Assembly: GCF_965363235.1 (NCBI RefSeq)
Contig: NC_134850.1
Coordinates: 34,569,102 to 34,633,101 of the forward strand
Source of the DNA: Mytilus galloprovincialis
Taxonomy: Eukaryota; Mollusca; Bivalvia; Mytilida; Mytilidae
Length of the DNA stretch: 64,000 nt
Direction of reading: 5' to 3'
The position numbers were made by a program, and so were the translations under genes. The notes beneath the pieces were generated by a model, which searched no databases, was not told where the DNA came from, and saw nothing but the letters and a program-made list of their open reading frames with translations. Below, piece after piece: positions 12,001 to 24,910 of this stretch. The first letter of the stretch is position 1; every line of letters begins with the position of its first letter.

Positions 12001-12740
12001 GACGTTTGTCAATTTTAAAAGTTCAAGTGTCACTTAATTTTTTATTGATATTAATCTCAAATTTCATGAAGGAGGAAGGATATTTGAGTGGTCTATTATT
12101 AGTTATACTACAAACAATCCCACGCAAAAACCTTCTTTATGTGCGCGTAAAAAATGAATCAATTGCTATCCGTATAAACCCTTTATTTATTGATTTCTTT
12201 TAAAACATTTGTATTAATTTTGATATTTGAGACTATAAAGCCTGTGCCAAAAAAAAATGCCATGATTCCTTTTAACCTATAATTCGTCTTATCATGTATT
12301 GTTTTTTTTTAATATGGTGTTGTTTATATGTGTTAAAACTGTATGAATGGAGCATTTTAATTTACAAATTAACACTGCAGGACACAAACACAAGTCGTTG
12401 CTGCACTCATATGGGATGTCATTGCCTAATATATTCAAGTATAAGTTACGTACATAATCACTCAAATATTGGGCAGTAGGGTAAGAGGGAAAGAATACAA
12501 AAATACCGATAATTTTTAATACTTGATATTTTTTGGGCTGATTTAAGCCAGGTAAAGGTAATATTATAATTCGGTTAGGTAATTGAAAGACCGTTTGTGG
12601 TATGAATAGAGAATATCACATCCGTATCAACCGGAGACATCAGTCTCATCCAAAGAGCTCTTTCTGAGAGATTATATTGGTTAAGGCTGATACGATGTCT
12701 GAAATTGAAACAAACCTTATCATATACATACTAGTATACA
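9028..12740. other. Intron or intergenic DNA, nothing coding seen
   Basis: AT-rich sequence with no exon that I can support on either strand. It holds an AAAT/AATA microsatellite at about 11333-11354, and a GGT run passing into a G-run at about 11643-11680. Confidence 0.5.
11641..11682. repeat. GGT microsatellite and poly-G tract
   Basis: A run of TGG/GGT triplets is followed by about 13 consecutive G bases. The plus-strand frame over it is low-complexity tryptophan and glycine and is not a gene. Confidence 0.9.
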
Positions 12741-12747
12741 TATTTGA

Positions 12748-12862
12748 TTAGGGACAAGCCGAAGCACACCTCCATATGCGGGAGTTTCTGGCTGCATTGA
12801 ACATCCACTGTTGGCCTTTAGTGGTTGTCTGTCTTTCAGTCGGATCATTTCCATTCTCAATT
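12748..12862 (+). repeat. Repeat family D fragment
   Basis: Contains GAACATCCACTGTTGGCCTT and ends TTTCCATTCTCAATTTT, matching the right part of the 57201-57600 repeat. Confidence 0.6.
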
Positions 12863-13360
12863 TTATTTATTATATACATATACCTTGCAAAGATGTTTTT
12901 CTATGTGAACTGACGTCATACATATAAGGCAATTGGAAATGACGTCATACAGATTATAGGTACATGTATAACATGACAATATACAGATTAGGGGTTTGAT
13001 ATAACCTTCCCAACAGTGACTGCAATCAATGACAAACATAGTTTTCTAACGTAATGGTGTTGACAATCTTTAACAATATTTTACTTTCTTTTGAAACTGT
13101 TCGTTCAGTATAATAAAACAACTATGGTCAATTGAGTAGGTGATAATCCAAAATTGTCAACCCGAGTATTACTAAGAGTTATTCCTCTTATTGTTATGTC
13201 TGATCTAAATTCAACTATTTGTGACAACGGGGATACCATTTTGTTGTTCCTGTATGAATTGTTTTATACTTGTCATTTTTTGGCCAAGCTTCCGGGTTGA
13301 AGGTCGTAATTTTACCTATAAGGATTAACTTTTTTATACATTGCGACTAAGATGGAATAA

Positions 13361-13690
13361 ACTCATCATAGATACCAGGACTAAATTTTGTATATACGCA
13401 AGACGCGCGTTTCGTCTACAGAAGACTCATCAGTGACGCTCGAATCCAAAAAAGTTACAAAGGTCAATTAAAGTACGAAGTTGAAGAGCATTGAGGACCA
13501 AATTTCCTAAAAGTTTTGCCAAATTTAGCTAAGGTAATCTATGCCTGAGTTAGAAAAGCCTAAGTATTTCAAAAATTCAATATTTTGTAAACAGTTAATT
13601 TATAAATGTAACCATATCAATGATAGTTCATGTCAGCACTTTTGTGCTGACTACTAGGCTGGTGGTACCCTCGGAAAGTTGTCTCATTAG
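13361..13690 (+). repeat. Repeat family A copy, nearly full length
   Basis: Runs from AGATACCAGGACTAAATTTT through AGACGCGCGTTTCGTC, AGACTCATCAGTGACGCTCG, and GAAGAGCATTGAGGACC to the tail TGCTGACTACTAGGCTGGTG and TACCCTCGG. Mussel interspersed repeat with no coding content. Other copies are listed separately. Confidence 0.8.
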
Positions 13691-13699
13691 CACTCAATC

Positions 13700-15514
13700 C
13701 ACATATTTTTATTTCTATATATTATATTTCATTATTTAATTTCTTTGACAAATATCTTCCAGCATACAATGTATTTATGTTGATGCACGCTCTTTTTTGT
13801 AAGAGTAACATAATTTTCTTAAAGCAACGCAGATTCATTAGTATATGTACGTGTATGACGTGATTTTTGTTGTTGTAGATTGAGCAAATGACATAGTGAT
13901 CTTACAAATGTTGCTTAAATGTGCATTTGCAATATTTATCCTTATAATAATGAGTAATTAATGCGCACGCATGTCTTTCAAACTTTGTAGTCGAAACCAA
14001 ATCACAACGGTATGGCAACAACAACATGAACAAGGAAACAATAACGAAATTTAAACAACAGTCGACAAAACACAACATCGAAAAAAGAAGGCATGAATAA
14101 TATGTGGTACCTGTAGTGTTGCTTGTGTCATTACATCGGTAACACTGGTCATGCAGCTAATTCACTTCGCGCGGAAAAAAGGAAAGGATGGCAGTAACTA
14201 CAAATTATACGTCATCATCTGTGTAATAGCAGTGTGTAAATTCCATAACAGTGTGATAACGTTCTTATAATTTTCGAAGAGATGATGTCACCATAGTCAC
14301 TCGGTATTCATTATTCAATAGTAACCCCCTGTCATTTAGAAATTAAGCAAAACATATTTTTATAATTCATATCATGTTACAATGTAGTATAAAATAACAT
14401 CTTTCATCAAGTTGCAATAAACATTATTGCAAACAAATTAAATTTATTATGGTATAGGTTTAGATTTCAGTTCAATAATATGATATCACTATTTTTTTTT
14501 ATTGTGTGTTTTGCTTTTAAATGTATATGTATGTAATTGTTAATGTATAATTGTTATTCTCTTGTAGCACCGTTTGCATAAGATGTGGTAAATTGTTTTG
14601 TCGTGTCTTGTCAATGGAATCATGATAGTAAATGTAAGCTTTAGACTATATAATCATATCGGTGATACATGTATATAACCTTATGCAAGGGATGCAGATA
14701 TATTACTACATAGAAAGTTCACAATGAGTTGTCATGGGATGTTACGACACATAAACATCTTCCTGTCGAAACTATTGCAATACATTATTCAATGATGTGG
14801 ATTGCTGACTTCCATCACTCACACTGAGCGTGTTGTGTAATCATTCAAATCACTCATAACATTGCTCTCAGTTACAATTCATCATTAATGTCTAAGATGA
14901 AAAAAAAATATATAGGTATTCAGCATATATATTTTTCAAGACGGCAACTGATCAACCAAACGCTAATTGTTATAATTTCAGTCATTCGGCAATGTCAAAT
15001 ATATACAGATCACAGTGTGTTCAATCCATGTAGTTTCTTTTGTCAACATCTGAAAATATACAACACATATGAGTGAGGGTAGGTCTTTACAGCTCAACTC
15101 ATGCAATGAATAAATCACACAAACTGTCAACTTTCTTTCATGTCTCAACATTTCAAAAATATAAAGAGAAATTAAGTATATGTATGCTCAAGCATGCAAA
15201 ACATATAAACGCATCACACATTAAATGATTATCTTTTAAATGTATATAATTTACATATAACTTAAACCTTCATAACACTTGTAGCAATGCCATTTCTCAG
15301 TTGATTTATAGGCATATGCCACTATTAGCATGATTATATGTTTTAGCTAGAAGGAATAACATTTATTTATAAAAAATAATGCCATTTTATCAGTGTGGCG
15401 AAGAAACAACAAATCACAAAAGGTAAATGTTTTTTTTATAATAATGAAGTGAATATTTTTACAGATAATGTTTTTTTTTTCTACTTAAAGCATCATCATT
15501 GCAAAGCACATAGA
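13700..15514. other. Intron or intergenic DNA, nothing coding seen
   Basis: AT-rich. I found no motif, no exon with matching splice sites and no strong repeat. Confidence 0.45.
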
Positions 15515-15515
15515 A

Positions 15516-15745
15516 TTCAGAATGGAAATTGGAAATGTGTTTATAAGACAACGATTCGACCAAAGACATCAGCCGAAAGCCATCGTTGAGTTTTAAATGA
15601 AGCAAAAAACTCCCGCTTCAGATGGTAACTGGATAAAATGGTTCAGTGATAAAAGAAACTAAATTTTAAATGCATTCAAGACTAATAAAGGCAATAGGCT
15701 CCTGACTTGGAAAAGGCGCAAAAATGCAGCGGGGTTAAGTATTTT
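15516..15745 (-). repeat. Repeat family D copy, inverted
   Basis: Reads TTCAGAATGGAAATTGGAAA, AGACAACGATTCGACCAAAG, then AGGCTCCTGACTTGGAAAAG and AAAATGCAGCGGGGTTAAG. This is the reverse complement of the 57201-57600 type repeat, degraded. Confidence 0.7.
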
Positions 15746-17904
15746 TTTTTTTGAGATATCAACACTTTGGCTATACATGCTATACCTCCAGCCATAATTC
15801 ATTTGAAAACGTCTTCCCGATTCATCTGGACGTACACAGAGACATGTGCTTTGCTAAGCCTAACAGAACCATATACAGCAGATGATCAGAAAGAAGCATA
15901 GTTGGGAAGACAAATCAACACAGTTAGAAACAAAGAGGATATGAAGGACAGTTTGAAATTGGAATTCCTGCACATGGCAAATTGTCTGTTAGCACGTTGC
16001 TGCAACCAACGTTGTATTGCGTAATCGAGACATATTTATTATCTTTAAAGTACTAAAAAAAATCAAAGTTACTTTACTAACTGCTAAAAAAATTGTTATA
16101 AAAAAATAAATTAAATTTTATGTAATGAGCATTTAAATGACATATAGTTTACAAATGTGAACAAATCTTGTGTACAGGTAATTAAACCAGGTGTATAGGT
16201 GTGAACAAATAGAATGTGAAACCAGCGTTCATTACATTAAACTAATGGTTAACATGTTTACTGTACATATAATTTAGTGTGAACGCAGTCATATACTCAA
16301 TATACTGGTGCTTAACGTATAATGGCAACAATCGCATGCATGTTAAAAGTATTAAAAAAAACCAGAACAAACACTATGAAGATTCTGCTATATTGGGTCT
16401 ACCATGATAATATTTGGGATACCACTAGCAAAAACAAAGATGAAAGACAAGATTAAAGATGTTTTTACACTTTTTTATATACTCCATTTATTCGACATAT
16501 AAAATGTTAAGGAACTTAACTGAAGATATTGTGAATTAATTATCACTTATTTATTTCCCCTTGTTGAACTCTTTAAATTTTTCTGATTTACTTTTCAAGG
16601 TAAGGTATTTGTGTAAATAATTTTAAAAGATCTTTTATTTTGCGTTGGTTAAAACTTTTTCTATGACATGTTATTTAAACAAAATTTATTACTATTATTT
16701 TAAAAAATGTTGCAATTAAAAAATAACTTTTATATTGAGCAATGTTTATAGAGTCAAGCAAATATTTATAGAACAAATGAATCATGCGTCAAAGCATAGA
16801 GTCAGATTATATTCAGATAAGGTTGTTACGTTAACTAACGAAAAATAATTCATAATATGTAATAAATTACTTTTACATACAAAAACGTAATACGTGAACA
16901 TCATTATATTTTTTAGTTTGATGATATTTTATGACAAACGTTTTATTTACAAACATTTGTACTTAGGCAATTTCATGTCCAAATACTAGACTTTTTTTTT
17001 TGTAACCCTTAACGATTGTCATTCATTTAAGTCAAGTGTTTAAACACTTATATTAGCACTAAAACTTAAAGAAAGATTTTGGTTTTGATTCCAACCTCGT
17101 AAAACGTGTATACATATTTCAAGCATTTACAAATGGACCCATTTATATATATATATATATATATGAAGGCCGTACAGTTGACCTATGATAGTTTACTTTT
17201 ATAAATTGTTATTTGGATGGAAAGTTGCCTCATTGGCACTCACTAATTTTTGTTTTTGAAAATAAAATAATTACTTAATAGAGTTATTTTAAATTTCAAT
17301 AAAACATAGACTAAATGTAGCTTTGATGAGTTTTTACATAATTTCATATCATAAAATTAAGAATTTATTATATTTGAAAGGATAATAGAGAGGAAGGGTT
17401 ACTTTAAAGTTATGACAAAAATATTACTCGAATAAGTTATTTGATACATTTTTAATAAAATTAGTATTAAAACTTGTTTTAAGGAACATGTGTACTTTGT
17501 TTGGGTTACAAATTATAAATAATCAATTCACAAGTATCTATCTATTTATATCAGTCTACCTTCAAGATTTTGGAGGAAAATCAAAATTTAAATGTCCCAA
17601 GATACCAATCTTTGACCAAGAAGCGTCGGTATGAAAGATAAGTGCGTCAGAAATTTAATGAGTGTTTAAGAAGGATTAGATTTAATATGTCAGGGGGAAA
17701 ATAACCAGATGACTGTGAAAAATTGTTAAACCTAGTAAAATCTGTATTATTGGACACCTATAAAAATAATATTCAGAAAAGTTATTAATAAGTAATATTT
17801 AAAATAGCCTCGTTTTCAACATTACTTGAATAGGTAATTTTAATTGTAATTTGTTTAAGTAATGCCCCTGACTAATATATCTAACCCAGGAAAAGTAATA
17901 AAAA
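15746..17904. other. Intron or intergenic DNA
   Basis: AT-rich, with an (AT)n run at about 17143-17164, followed by a short interspersed fragment (GGAAAGTTGCCTCATTGGCA at about 17219) that also appears near 13672. No coding sequence seen. Confidence 0.45.
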
Positions 17905-18075
17905 AATACCAAACTCAGAGGATATTTCAGAACTGAAAGTCTGTATTCAAATGGCAAAATAAAAATCCCAAATACATCAAATGAACGGATAACAACTGTC
18001 ATATTTCTGACCTAGGACAGGCATTTGCTTATACAGAAAATTGTTGAGTAAGCGTGGCGTTATAGAAAACATTTT
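17905..18075 (+). repeat. Interspersed repeat family C copy
   Basis: Contains AACTCAGAGGATATTTCAG, TCAAATGGCAAAATAAAAAT and TCTGACCTAGGACAGGCATT, in the same order as at 8325 and 48935. Confidence 0.65.
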
Positions 18076-21000
18076 ACTTATATTATGAATAAGTATTAGA
18101 TACAGAAGAAAAGTTACAATAAAATAGCACAGTATCAACCATTGTCGTTACGTTTTCTGCATGAATAATCACTTTAATGTCAGTAGCGATATACATGTAC
18201 CTCGTAAAAAATCTATACGAACGGTTGTAACCAATTCGTTTGTTTTGATAACTTTATGATTTTTTGTGACTTGTTTGAAGTTTTTTATTAGTTTATTTAG
18301 AAAGTTCAACATTTTGCATATGAAGATGAACCATAGTCAAAAAGATCAAACACAGTAATATTTTTATACCAGTATATGTAATGTTATATGATGTTTAGGG
18401 ATAATTCGTATCTATCAAAACGGTCTTCTTATTTCTGTAATATATGTAAGCCGTGTCCGAGAAGTTAACAGCAAAACAAAATCTTTTCTGGTAAACTATA
18501 TATAGTCTGATAGTCCAGAAGATAGTGAATGACCTCTTTACAAAACATATACTAGTTTTTAGAATATTTTTGAAAATGCCAGTACATGTTTGCTTTGGGC
18601 GAAACGTACTTTGGTTTTCCCCGCCCTTATTTGTGAATCAGAGTGGGAATTGCCGTTCTGTCACAGCACCTTTGCCGCTACAAATGTATAACCCTCATCT
18701 CAAAGGGTTTAAACTAGACAGACATACGCACAAACAAAAGAAAGCAAGCGACAAAACATTAACGACAACAAAATGAATAACACATTTAATATAAAGAAAT
18801 AAAGAAATTGAGGTATGCTAATAAACAAGGAAATGGAAATCAGACAATCGTAAACATAAATGATGAAATGTTATAAAACTTTGAAAAAAAACTTGTTCTT
18901 TTGATTCATCTGGAGTACAAAATATTTAATGAAAAATAATTAATGTCTCATTTTGAAAGTTTGAATCCACTTATTTGGAAAATATAATGTTTCAGTGCGT
19001 ATTGGAGTTCATACTTTAGATATTCGGTTTGACCCACTGATTGACCACGTGACACAAGATCTTTCCATATAGCAATCCAAGATATCAAATGAGCGATCAT
19101 AGTCCATTTGACGCTGAGACTAATTTTGTGCTATAACAAATCAATTTCAACAAATTCATTGACAAGGAAGTCAAAATAGGCAATTTTCCGGACATCCAAA
19201 TTTTATTAACTCGGAAGATTCCTTTTTTCTTCTACAACATAAACCAAGACAAAAATTGTCCATGGACATGTTCAATGGATACAGTCACCTTGGCAGTCAG
19301 TTTATTCTGAGATCTTTTTTTTTCATTTATCAATTTTGGAACATTTTTCTTTTAATTTAATTCATAAAAAAAAAAACAGTAATTTGGGCCCTGTCTGTAG
19401 GTTAAATTGCCTGTCAACTCACTAAATTCATGAGTGACTCTATGACCACAAATTGTCTTGGCTAGGTGTCAAAGTCGAGCAAAGTGTTTAATTACACGTT
19501 TGATTTACATTCATGACGACTCTATGGTGTATCGATCACTAAATATACAGTAGTTAACCTAACAACATGTTAATAATAGTTGACTGTCCCTTTGGTATCT
19601 TTCGCCCCTCTATTCTAAGTACAAAAGTGATGCCTATGTTATATACTAAACACGGCTTATGTTCGCTTTTTTACACACTTTTTTTATTCGCTCGAATGTA
19701 CATATTTCTTCGTCAAACATAGTCAGAACAAAAGGTATGTGACCAAACAAATAGTGATTGTGTAAGGCATTGATGGTCAGAAACGAGTTTTAAATTACGA
19801 AATCGACCGAGTTATCAAATTCATAATGTAGAACGGCAGTCTAACTTAATGTCTGCATTTCACGTATTTATAAAAAAAAACAGTTAGAAGATCACATTAA
19901 GCTTACAAAAACTACTAAATGAATATCAAAAAATAATTTTAACCTTTTATTTTCTGCACAATACAGATGCGGATCAGAAATTTATATAATTACAAACCTT
20001 AACTGAAACTTAATATTAACGACTTGCATCAGTTAATATCTTTGCTTCATTTTTATAGAAGATCCGGAATGTAAAATGCAGTGACCTAGTGGCAGTTACA
20101 GGTCGGAGACATTAAATGATTTATTATATTGTAATAACGGTTGTAACCGTACGATAGTTGTAAATAAATTTTGCTTTATTGTAAATTGAAACAAAACAGG
20201 CAAAGCAGTTATTGTAACTACATCTTGTACTTAGTGTAATACTTGTCTCTTGTTTCCTCATTTTCTTATATGATACAGATACTTTCATTTATTGTATTCG
20301 TATATCATTAATCAGGAAACGAATGAGAAATGTCAAGTTAGATGATATACATTTACGGATGTTTACCCATCAAAAGAGGAGCTACACTCATAAATAGCAC
20401 ATCATGCGCCCTGCCAATGCCAATACATAGCAATTAAAATGAAAACCTGCAAAATAGTTACATTAAACTGTGTTGGAATGTATCGTTAAATAATCTTTTA
20501 TCAAAGTGGGACACATTATTTATAAAGGTTTTAATGAGTTAGTGTTATAGAACAACTAATGTCTATAAATGACTTGATTGTTTTAATTAACAAAGAATAA
20601 CATGTGCATTTATATATTCCTTTTCCGATTGTTGGATACTGAATAAAGAGACCAAGAATGATTCTTGGTTAAACGTGTTTTGTATACGAACAAGATATTC
20701 TAAATTTAACACTCACGATTGCATTAAATAATTGGTTTATTGATAGATTAATGGTTGATTTCTTTTCATACATGGCCCACACTATAAGGGAATCAAGTGT
20801 CCTCATCGCGCTAGGACTTTCAAATATAAGAGCGAATAATATATAGTTGGTTAATGATGGGTTTGGTTTTCTGCAACACAAACGATAAAAATTAAATATT
20901 AAAAAATATAAAAGCCCTGCATTGCATAATTGATAGTTTTCTTTTAGTTTTATTAAAAATGTTTTAAACAGTGTTGATTGGTATTATATAGATGATTACG

Positions 21001-21815
21001 CTATAATATTATAATAATGGTGTTTTGCTAGTTATATTCTTATGTCATTATTGCTTATAATCAAACTTGTTTTACATATGTTTAAGTCGATTATGAGTAA
21101 TGTACATACTTTGATAGCTCACCTGATCATTGCAGAAGTAGATTTTAGGTTCGTAGCGGGAATATATATTTAATAATATGCATATAAGTGTTTGACGTTT
21201 TTTTTTATTTTCTGCATATAATGTGTATTTTTCACGTGTAGTATTGCCACTTGACGTTAGGCAACCAACAATCAATCAATCACGTCTAGTATTGAATTAA
21301 GAACGCAAACTAAATCAACAAGTAGGTGTTTTATTGATCATAACAATCATTGTTATTACTTTCATTTTGCAAGTTATAATCTGATAAAAATAATAGCATT
21401 TACAATGTATTTATTATTATTTCTTACATTGATATTTTCAAAAAAAACTATAATAATGCATGTGTTTTTATTGGTTAATTCATCTTTTAAATAAAATTTT
21501 ATGTTGTTCCCATCTTGATTTCAAAAAAGACAAGTATAAACAAAGTTATTTCTGTGCAGTATTTTTTCAACAACAATTTACTTTTATACTTGTATGTATA
21601 TAATTGCCTTTCTAGCTGATTTATATATTTTTATTAAGGACTATCAGTATAAGAAGCATTTTGTATATCTACTAATTTTTATTCTTGTTTTTTTAACAAT
21701 TTGTTTAAATCCTATATTCATAATTAAAATTTAATACAATTACCATAAATATGAAATTATTTTATACATTATAAACAGGTTTCTCTACATATATGTAGTT
21801 TTCAAAGGCTTATAA
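18076..21815. other. Intron or intergenic DNA, nothing coding seen
   Basis: AT-rich without recognised motifs. The 83-codon plus-strand frame at 18525-18776 has no domain and no splice context. Confidence 0.45.
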
Positions 21816-21945
21816 CTTAGTACGCCAGACACTCGTTTCGTCTAAATAAGACTCATCAGTGACGCTCATATCAAAATATTTATAAATCAAAACAGGTACA
21901 AAGATGAAGAGCATTGAGGATCCATCCATTAAACAAAACTTGTAA
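21816..21945 (+). repeat. Repeat family A fragment
   Basis: Contains TTAGTACGCCAGACACTCGT, AGACTCATCAGTGACGCTCA and GAAGAGCATTGAGGATCC. Confidence 0.75.
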
Positions 21946-22384
21946 TTGTTGCATAAACACCAACTACATCTATAGTTTGTCACTTGCTGGTCAAACTGAG
22001 TTGAATATCTCAACAGTTAGAGATTCGTGAAAGTTTGTAAAAGCTGTAAACTTATCCAACAAATTGTAACCAAACACTTGTATCACAAAAGTGAGTACAC
22101 ATTCACAAACAGCAACAGCTAATTACAGAAATTGTCCTTATTTGGACATACAATGGAAAAATATCGCAGTTTTAAAAAGTTTCAAATCCAACTTTTTTCT
22201 TATTCATATACTTTCTTGCAGTTATTATAACTGACCCTGTAAAACGTGTATTGCGCGTTTGATTTTGCCAATTGATTAGTACGAAAGCGTCTGAGGGCCA
22301 TCCTTTTTATTATTATTTTTTTTGATTTGTCGACTTCAATTTTTCAACAGAACCTTGGACTTATCAACTTTTATACGGACCCTA

Positions 22385-22515
22385 TCTACTTTAATTTTAT
22401 CTTGAAAGAATCAACTTGAATCTGAGAAATATTTATCTTGGAATTGTCAACTTTAATCTTGGAATTATCAAATTTAATTTTGGAATCATTAACATTAAAC
22501 TTTGAGATTCCAACT
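22385..22515. repeat. Degenerate 21-bp minisatellite
   Basis: Units like CTTGGAATTATCAAATTTAA recur about six times with point changes. Because the period is a multiple of three, the minus strand reads as a heptapeptide repeat (DNSKIKV), which I regard as a by-product. Confidence 0.75.
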
Positions 22516-23979
22516 TTCTTCTTCCGACCCTTATGATTGCGACACTGTATTTTCCGACTTAAATTAACCAAGTGAAACTCAGAATGGAAACATAGTGTTT
22601 TTTCTGGCTCAATGGACTCTCGCCTCGGTCAAAAGTGCACGTCAGTCTGATGGTAATTGCGATTGCAGTTATCGATGCACATCCATTGTTTCAGCACTAA
22701 TAAATAATTTAAGAACCATAATCTCGAACAAAATGCCGCAAAATAAATAATTTTGTTGTAAGGTATACTATGAAAGCGCATGTGGTACATCCCTTTTAAA
22801 GTTTTTTTGTTGCAAATTAATCGGAATTATTAAGTCACCAAAACGGACTTTTGGAGACTTTATGTTTTTGTCCCGTTTCTTATTATTATTCTTATTTTTC
22901 TTTTTCTCCCCCATTAAACTGTCCTACCGAAACTTTATATTTTTCTTGGTATGGGTCTGCATCATGAGGGGTGCAGAATCATATTTGCACAATACCAGGG
23001 TGGCATTTTGGCATAGTGACTAAAAGATGGGTGGGGTAAAAAAAAATTTTACATTTCTTAAGTTTGCTATTGTATGAAGAGTAGATGGAATTATGATTAC
23101 TTCTATGAATTTTAAGAGACACATGACAGTAGTATAAAGAAATAAGTTGAAAAAAGTGTAACTCGTCAGATGGACAAAAATACAGGTTGAGTATATTCTC
23201 GTTTGGTTATTAACGGGCCGGACCATACAAGTATTTGGTACATATAGGTATATTTTTAATATGCATTAGAAACGTTTAATAATATCAAAAGAAAAATGGA
23301 TACATTAAAATGTACTAATCTTATAACTCAAAGGGCCTTAGGCTGCATAAACATCAAATATAGATGCCACAGTAAGTTGGTCTTAGTTTTCATCCCATTA
23401 TTGTAGCCTTGCACTTATGCTTATGATGACATTTACTTCCTCATGGTACCATAATTTTTCTTCATTTGTACGTCTTGGTTGTGCACGAACCTTAATTTTC
23501 ATTAATACCTATTGTTTGCGAGTGACAAGCTAGCATTCTTTGTAGTTCCTGTGAAATAGGGGTCGTTCCGATGTGTCTACGATGTGTTTGAGAAGTTCTA
23601 GATGTCTAATATCGTAACATGACTGCAGTACACCATATTCACATAAAAAATAATAAAGTATGGTCCTTGTCGGTGAATTCATCTGCTTTACACAATAAAC
23701 TTGACGGTAAATCACCGACGCCCTGTCAACCACCGGTATACGTGATATTTCAATACTTCGATTTACAATATCAGCATATGATTTTGACATCTTTTATTAT
23801 ACTTTCAAATAGTGAGTAAAACTTACTGTGTGAAATTGCTTATTTGTATTAAACTAATCTCTTTTTATTATTAGAATATAATATAATGACCTGTTTAATG
23901 ACGTGACAACTAGAAGGGTCATACCTTTTGAAGAGTTTAAAAGCATTTAAATTAAAAGTGTTAATAGCCCCGACAATAT

Positions 23980-24042
23980 GAGTATATACCCATATGGTCA
24001 TGACCATACGCGTATGGTACAAATACTTATATGGTCCGGAAC
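23980..24042. repeat. Palindromic ATGGTC cluster
   Basis: Contains the perfect palindrome TATGGTCATGACCATA with further CATATGG, ATACGCGTAT and TATGGTCCGG pieces on both sides, so several overlapping short dyads fall in about 60 bp. Confidence 0.7.
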
Positions 24043-24639
24043 ATACACACACCACTCACGCCGTTTGTTTTTCTTAGTTTTCAAACAGAAGCAGTATCAT
24101 AATAAATTCGTGGATTCCACGGAAACCTCTATCTCGCATAAGATTGTTGTTGTCAGTGTAAAATTGTAATGTTGACTTTAAAAAGTTCACTTTTTCTGTA
24201 ACATACAAAATTTGAATAAAAGTTTTTTCTTCAGCTGCTTTATCTTGATCTAGAAAATTGACGCCTATACAGGTTTCATAACAATTCATGGAGGTGTATA
24301 CTTGTTAGGATAAAACAGGTTTTCTTACTTCAAATAAAACCTTTCCTGTTCTTAGCTAGTCTCTATGTAGAATCATGTACGAAGTGTACGGGAAGGAATC
24401 CACTAGCTAAAGACAAATAGGAAAGGGGACACAATCTTTACCGCAGATAGTACGGAATCGGAAATGACATGTAAAACAACTCAACGTAAAACCTAACGAG
24501 TTTAATACAATTTTGAGGAATTAATAAATGACTTTGTTTTATTCATTTGATGATTACCTATAAAATGTTGTGTTTGAAAATCAAGATTGTTGTTTTAACT
24601 TACTTAATATAGTATATAAATACTGCATGTACTTAGCTT

Positions 24640-24910
24640 GGTATGAGTAAACAATACACTAACCAAGTTATGATTAAGATTTATTCAATACAAAACAATG
24701 CTGATTAATGTAACTTTATTTTTGAAACAATAAAAAAAAGTTACTTATATCTATATACTACCCAAAAATAATTACTGAGATTTATTTAACAAAATCCAAA
24801 GTCAGAATCTTACTTTATTTTGAAACAATGGAAAAAACGTATATCAATACGTTCACTTACCAAAACATGGTTACGATTTATTTATAACTCAATTACAAAA
24901 TTATTTAACA
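24640..24910. repeat. Imperfect tandem repeat with a roughly 90 to 110-bp unit
   Basis: Phrases recur in order: ACCAAGTTATGATTAAGATT or CCAAAACATGGTTACGATTT; TTATTTTTGAAACAATAAAA or TTATTTTGAAACAATGGAAA. Two to three diverged units. Confidence 0.5.

Larger units (their letters stand above)
21946..24640. other. Intron or intergenic DNA with small repeats
   Basis: Holds a 21-bp minisatellite at about 22385-22515 and a palindromic ATGGTC cluster at 23980-24040, both listed separately. I see no exon. Confidence 0.45.

Noticed and set aside
18525..18776. 83-codon plus-strand open frame
   Set aside because: No domain, no codon pattern unlike its surroundings and no splice context; chance frame in AT-rich DNA.
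22386..22571. Minus-strand heptapeptide repeat (DNSKIKV) that looks like a coiled coil
   Set aside because: Explained by a 21-bp minisatellite; no start context or flanking exons.
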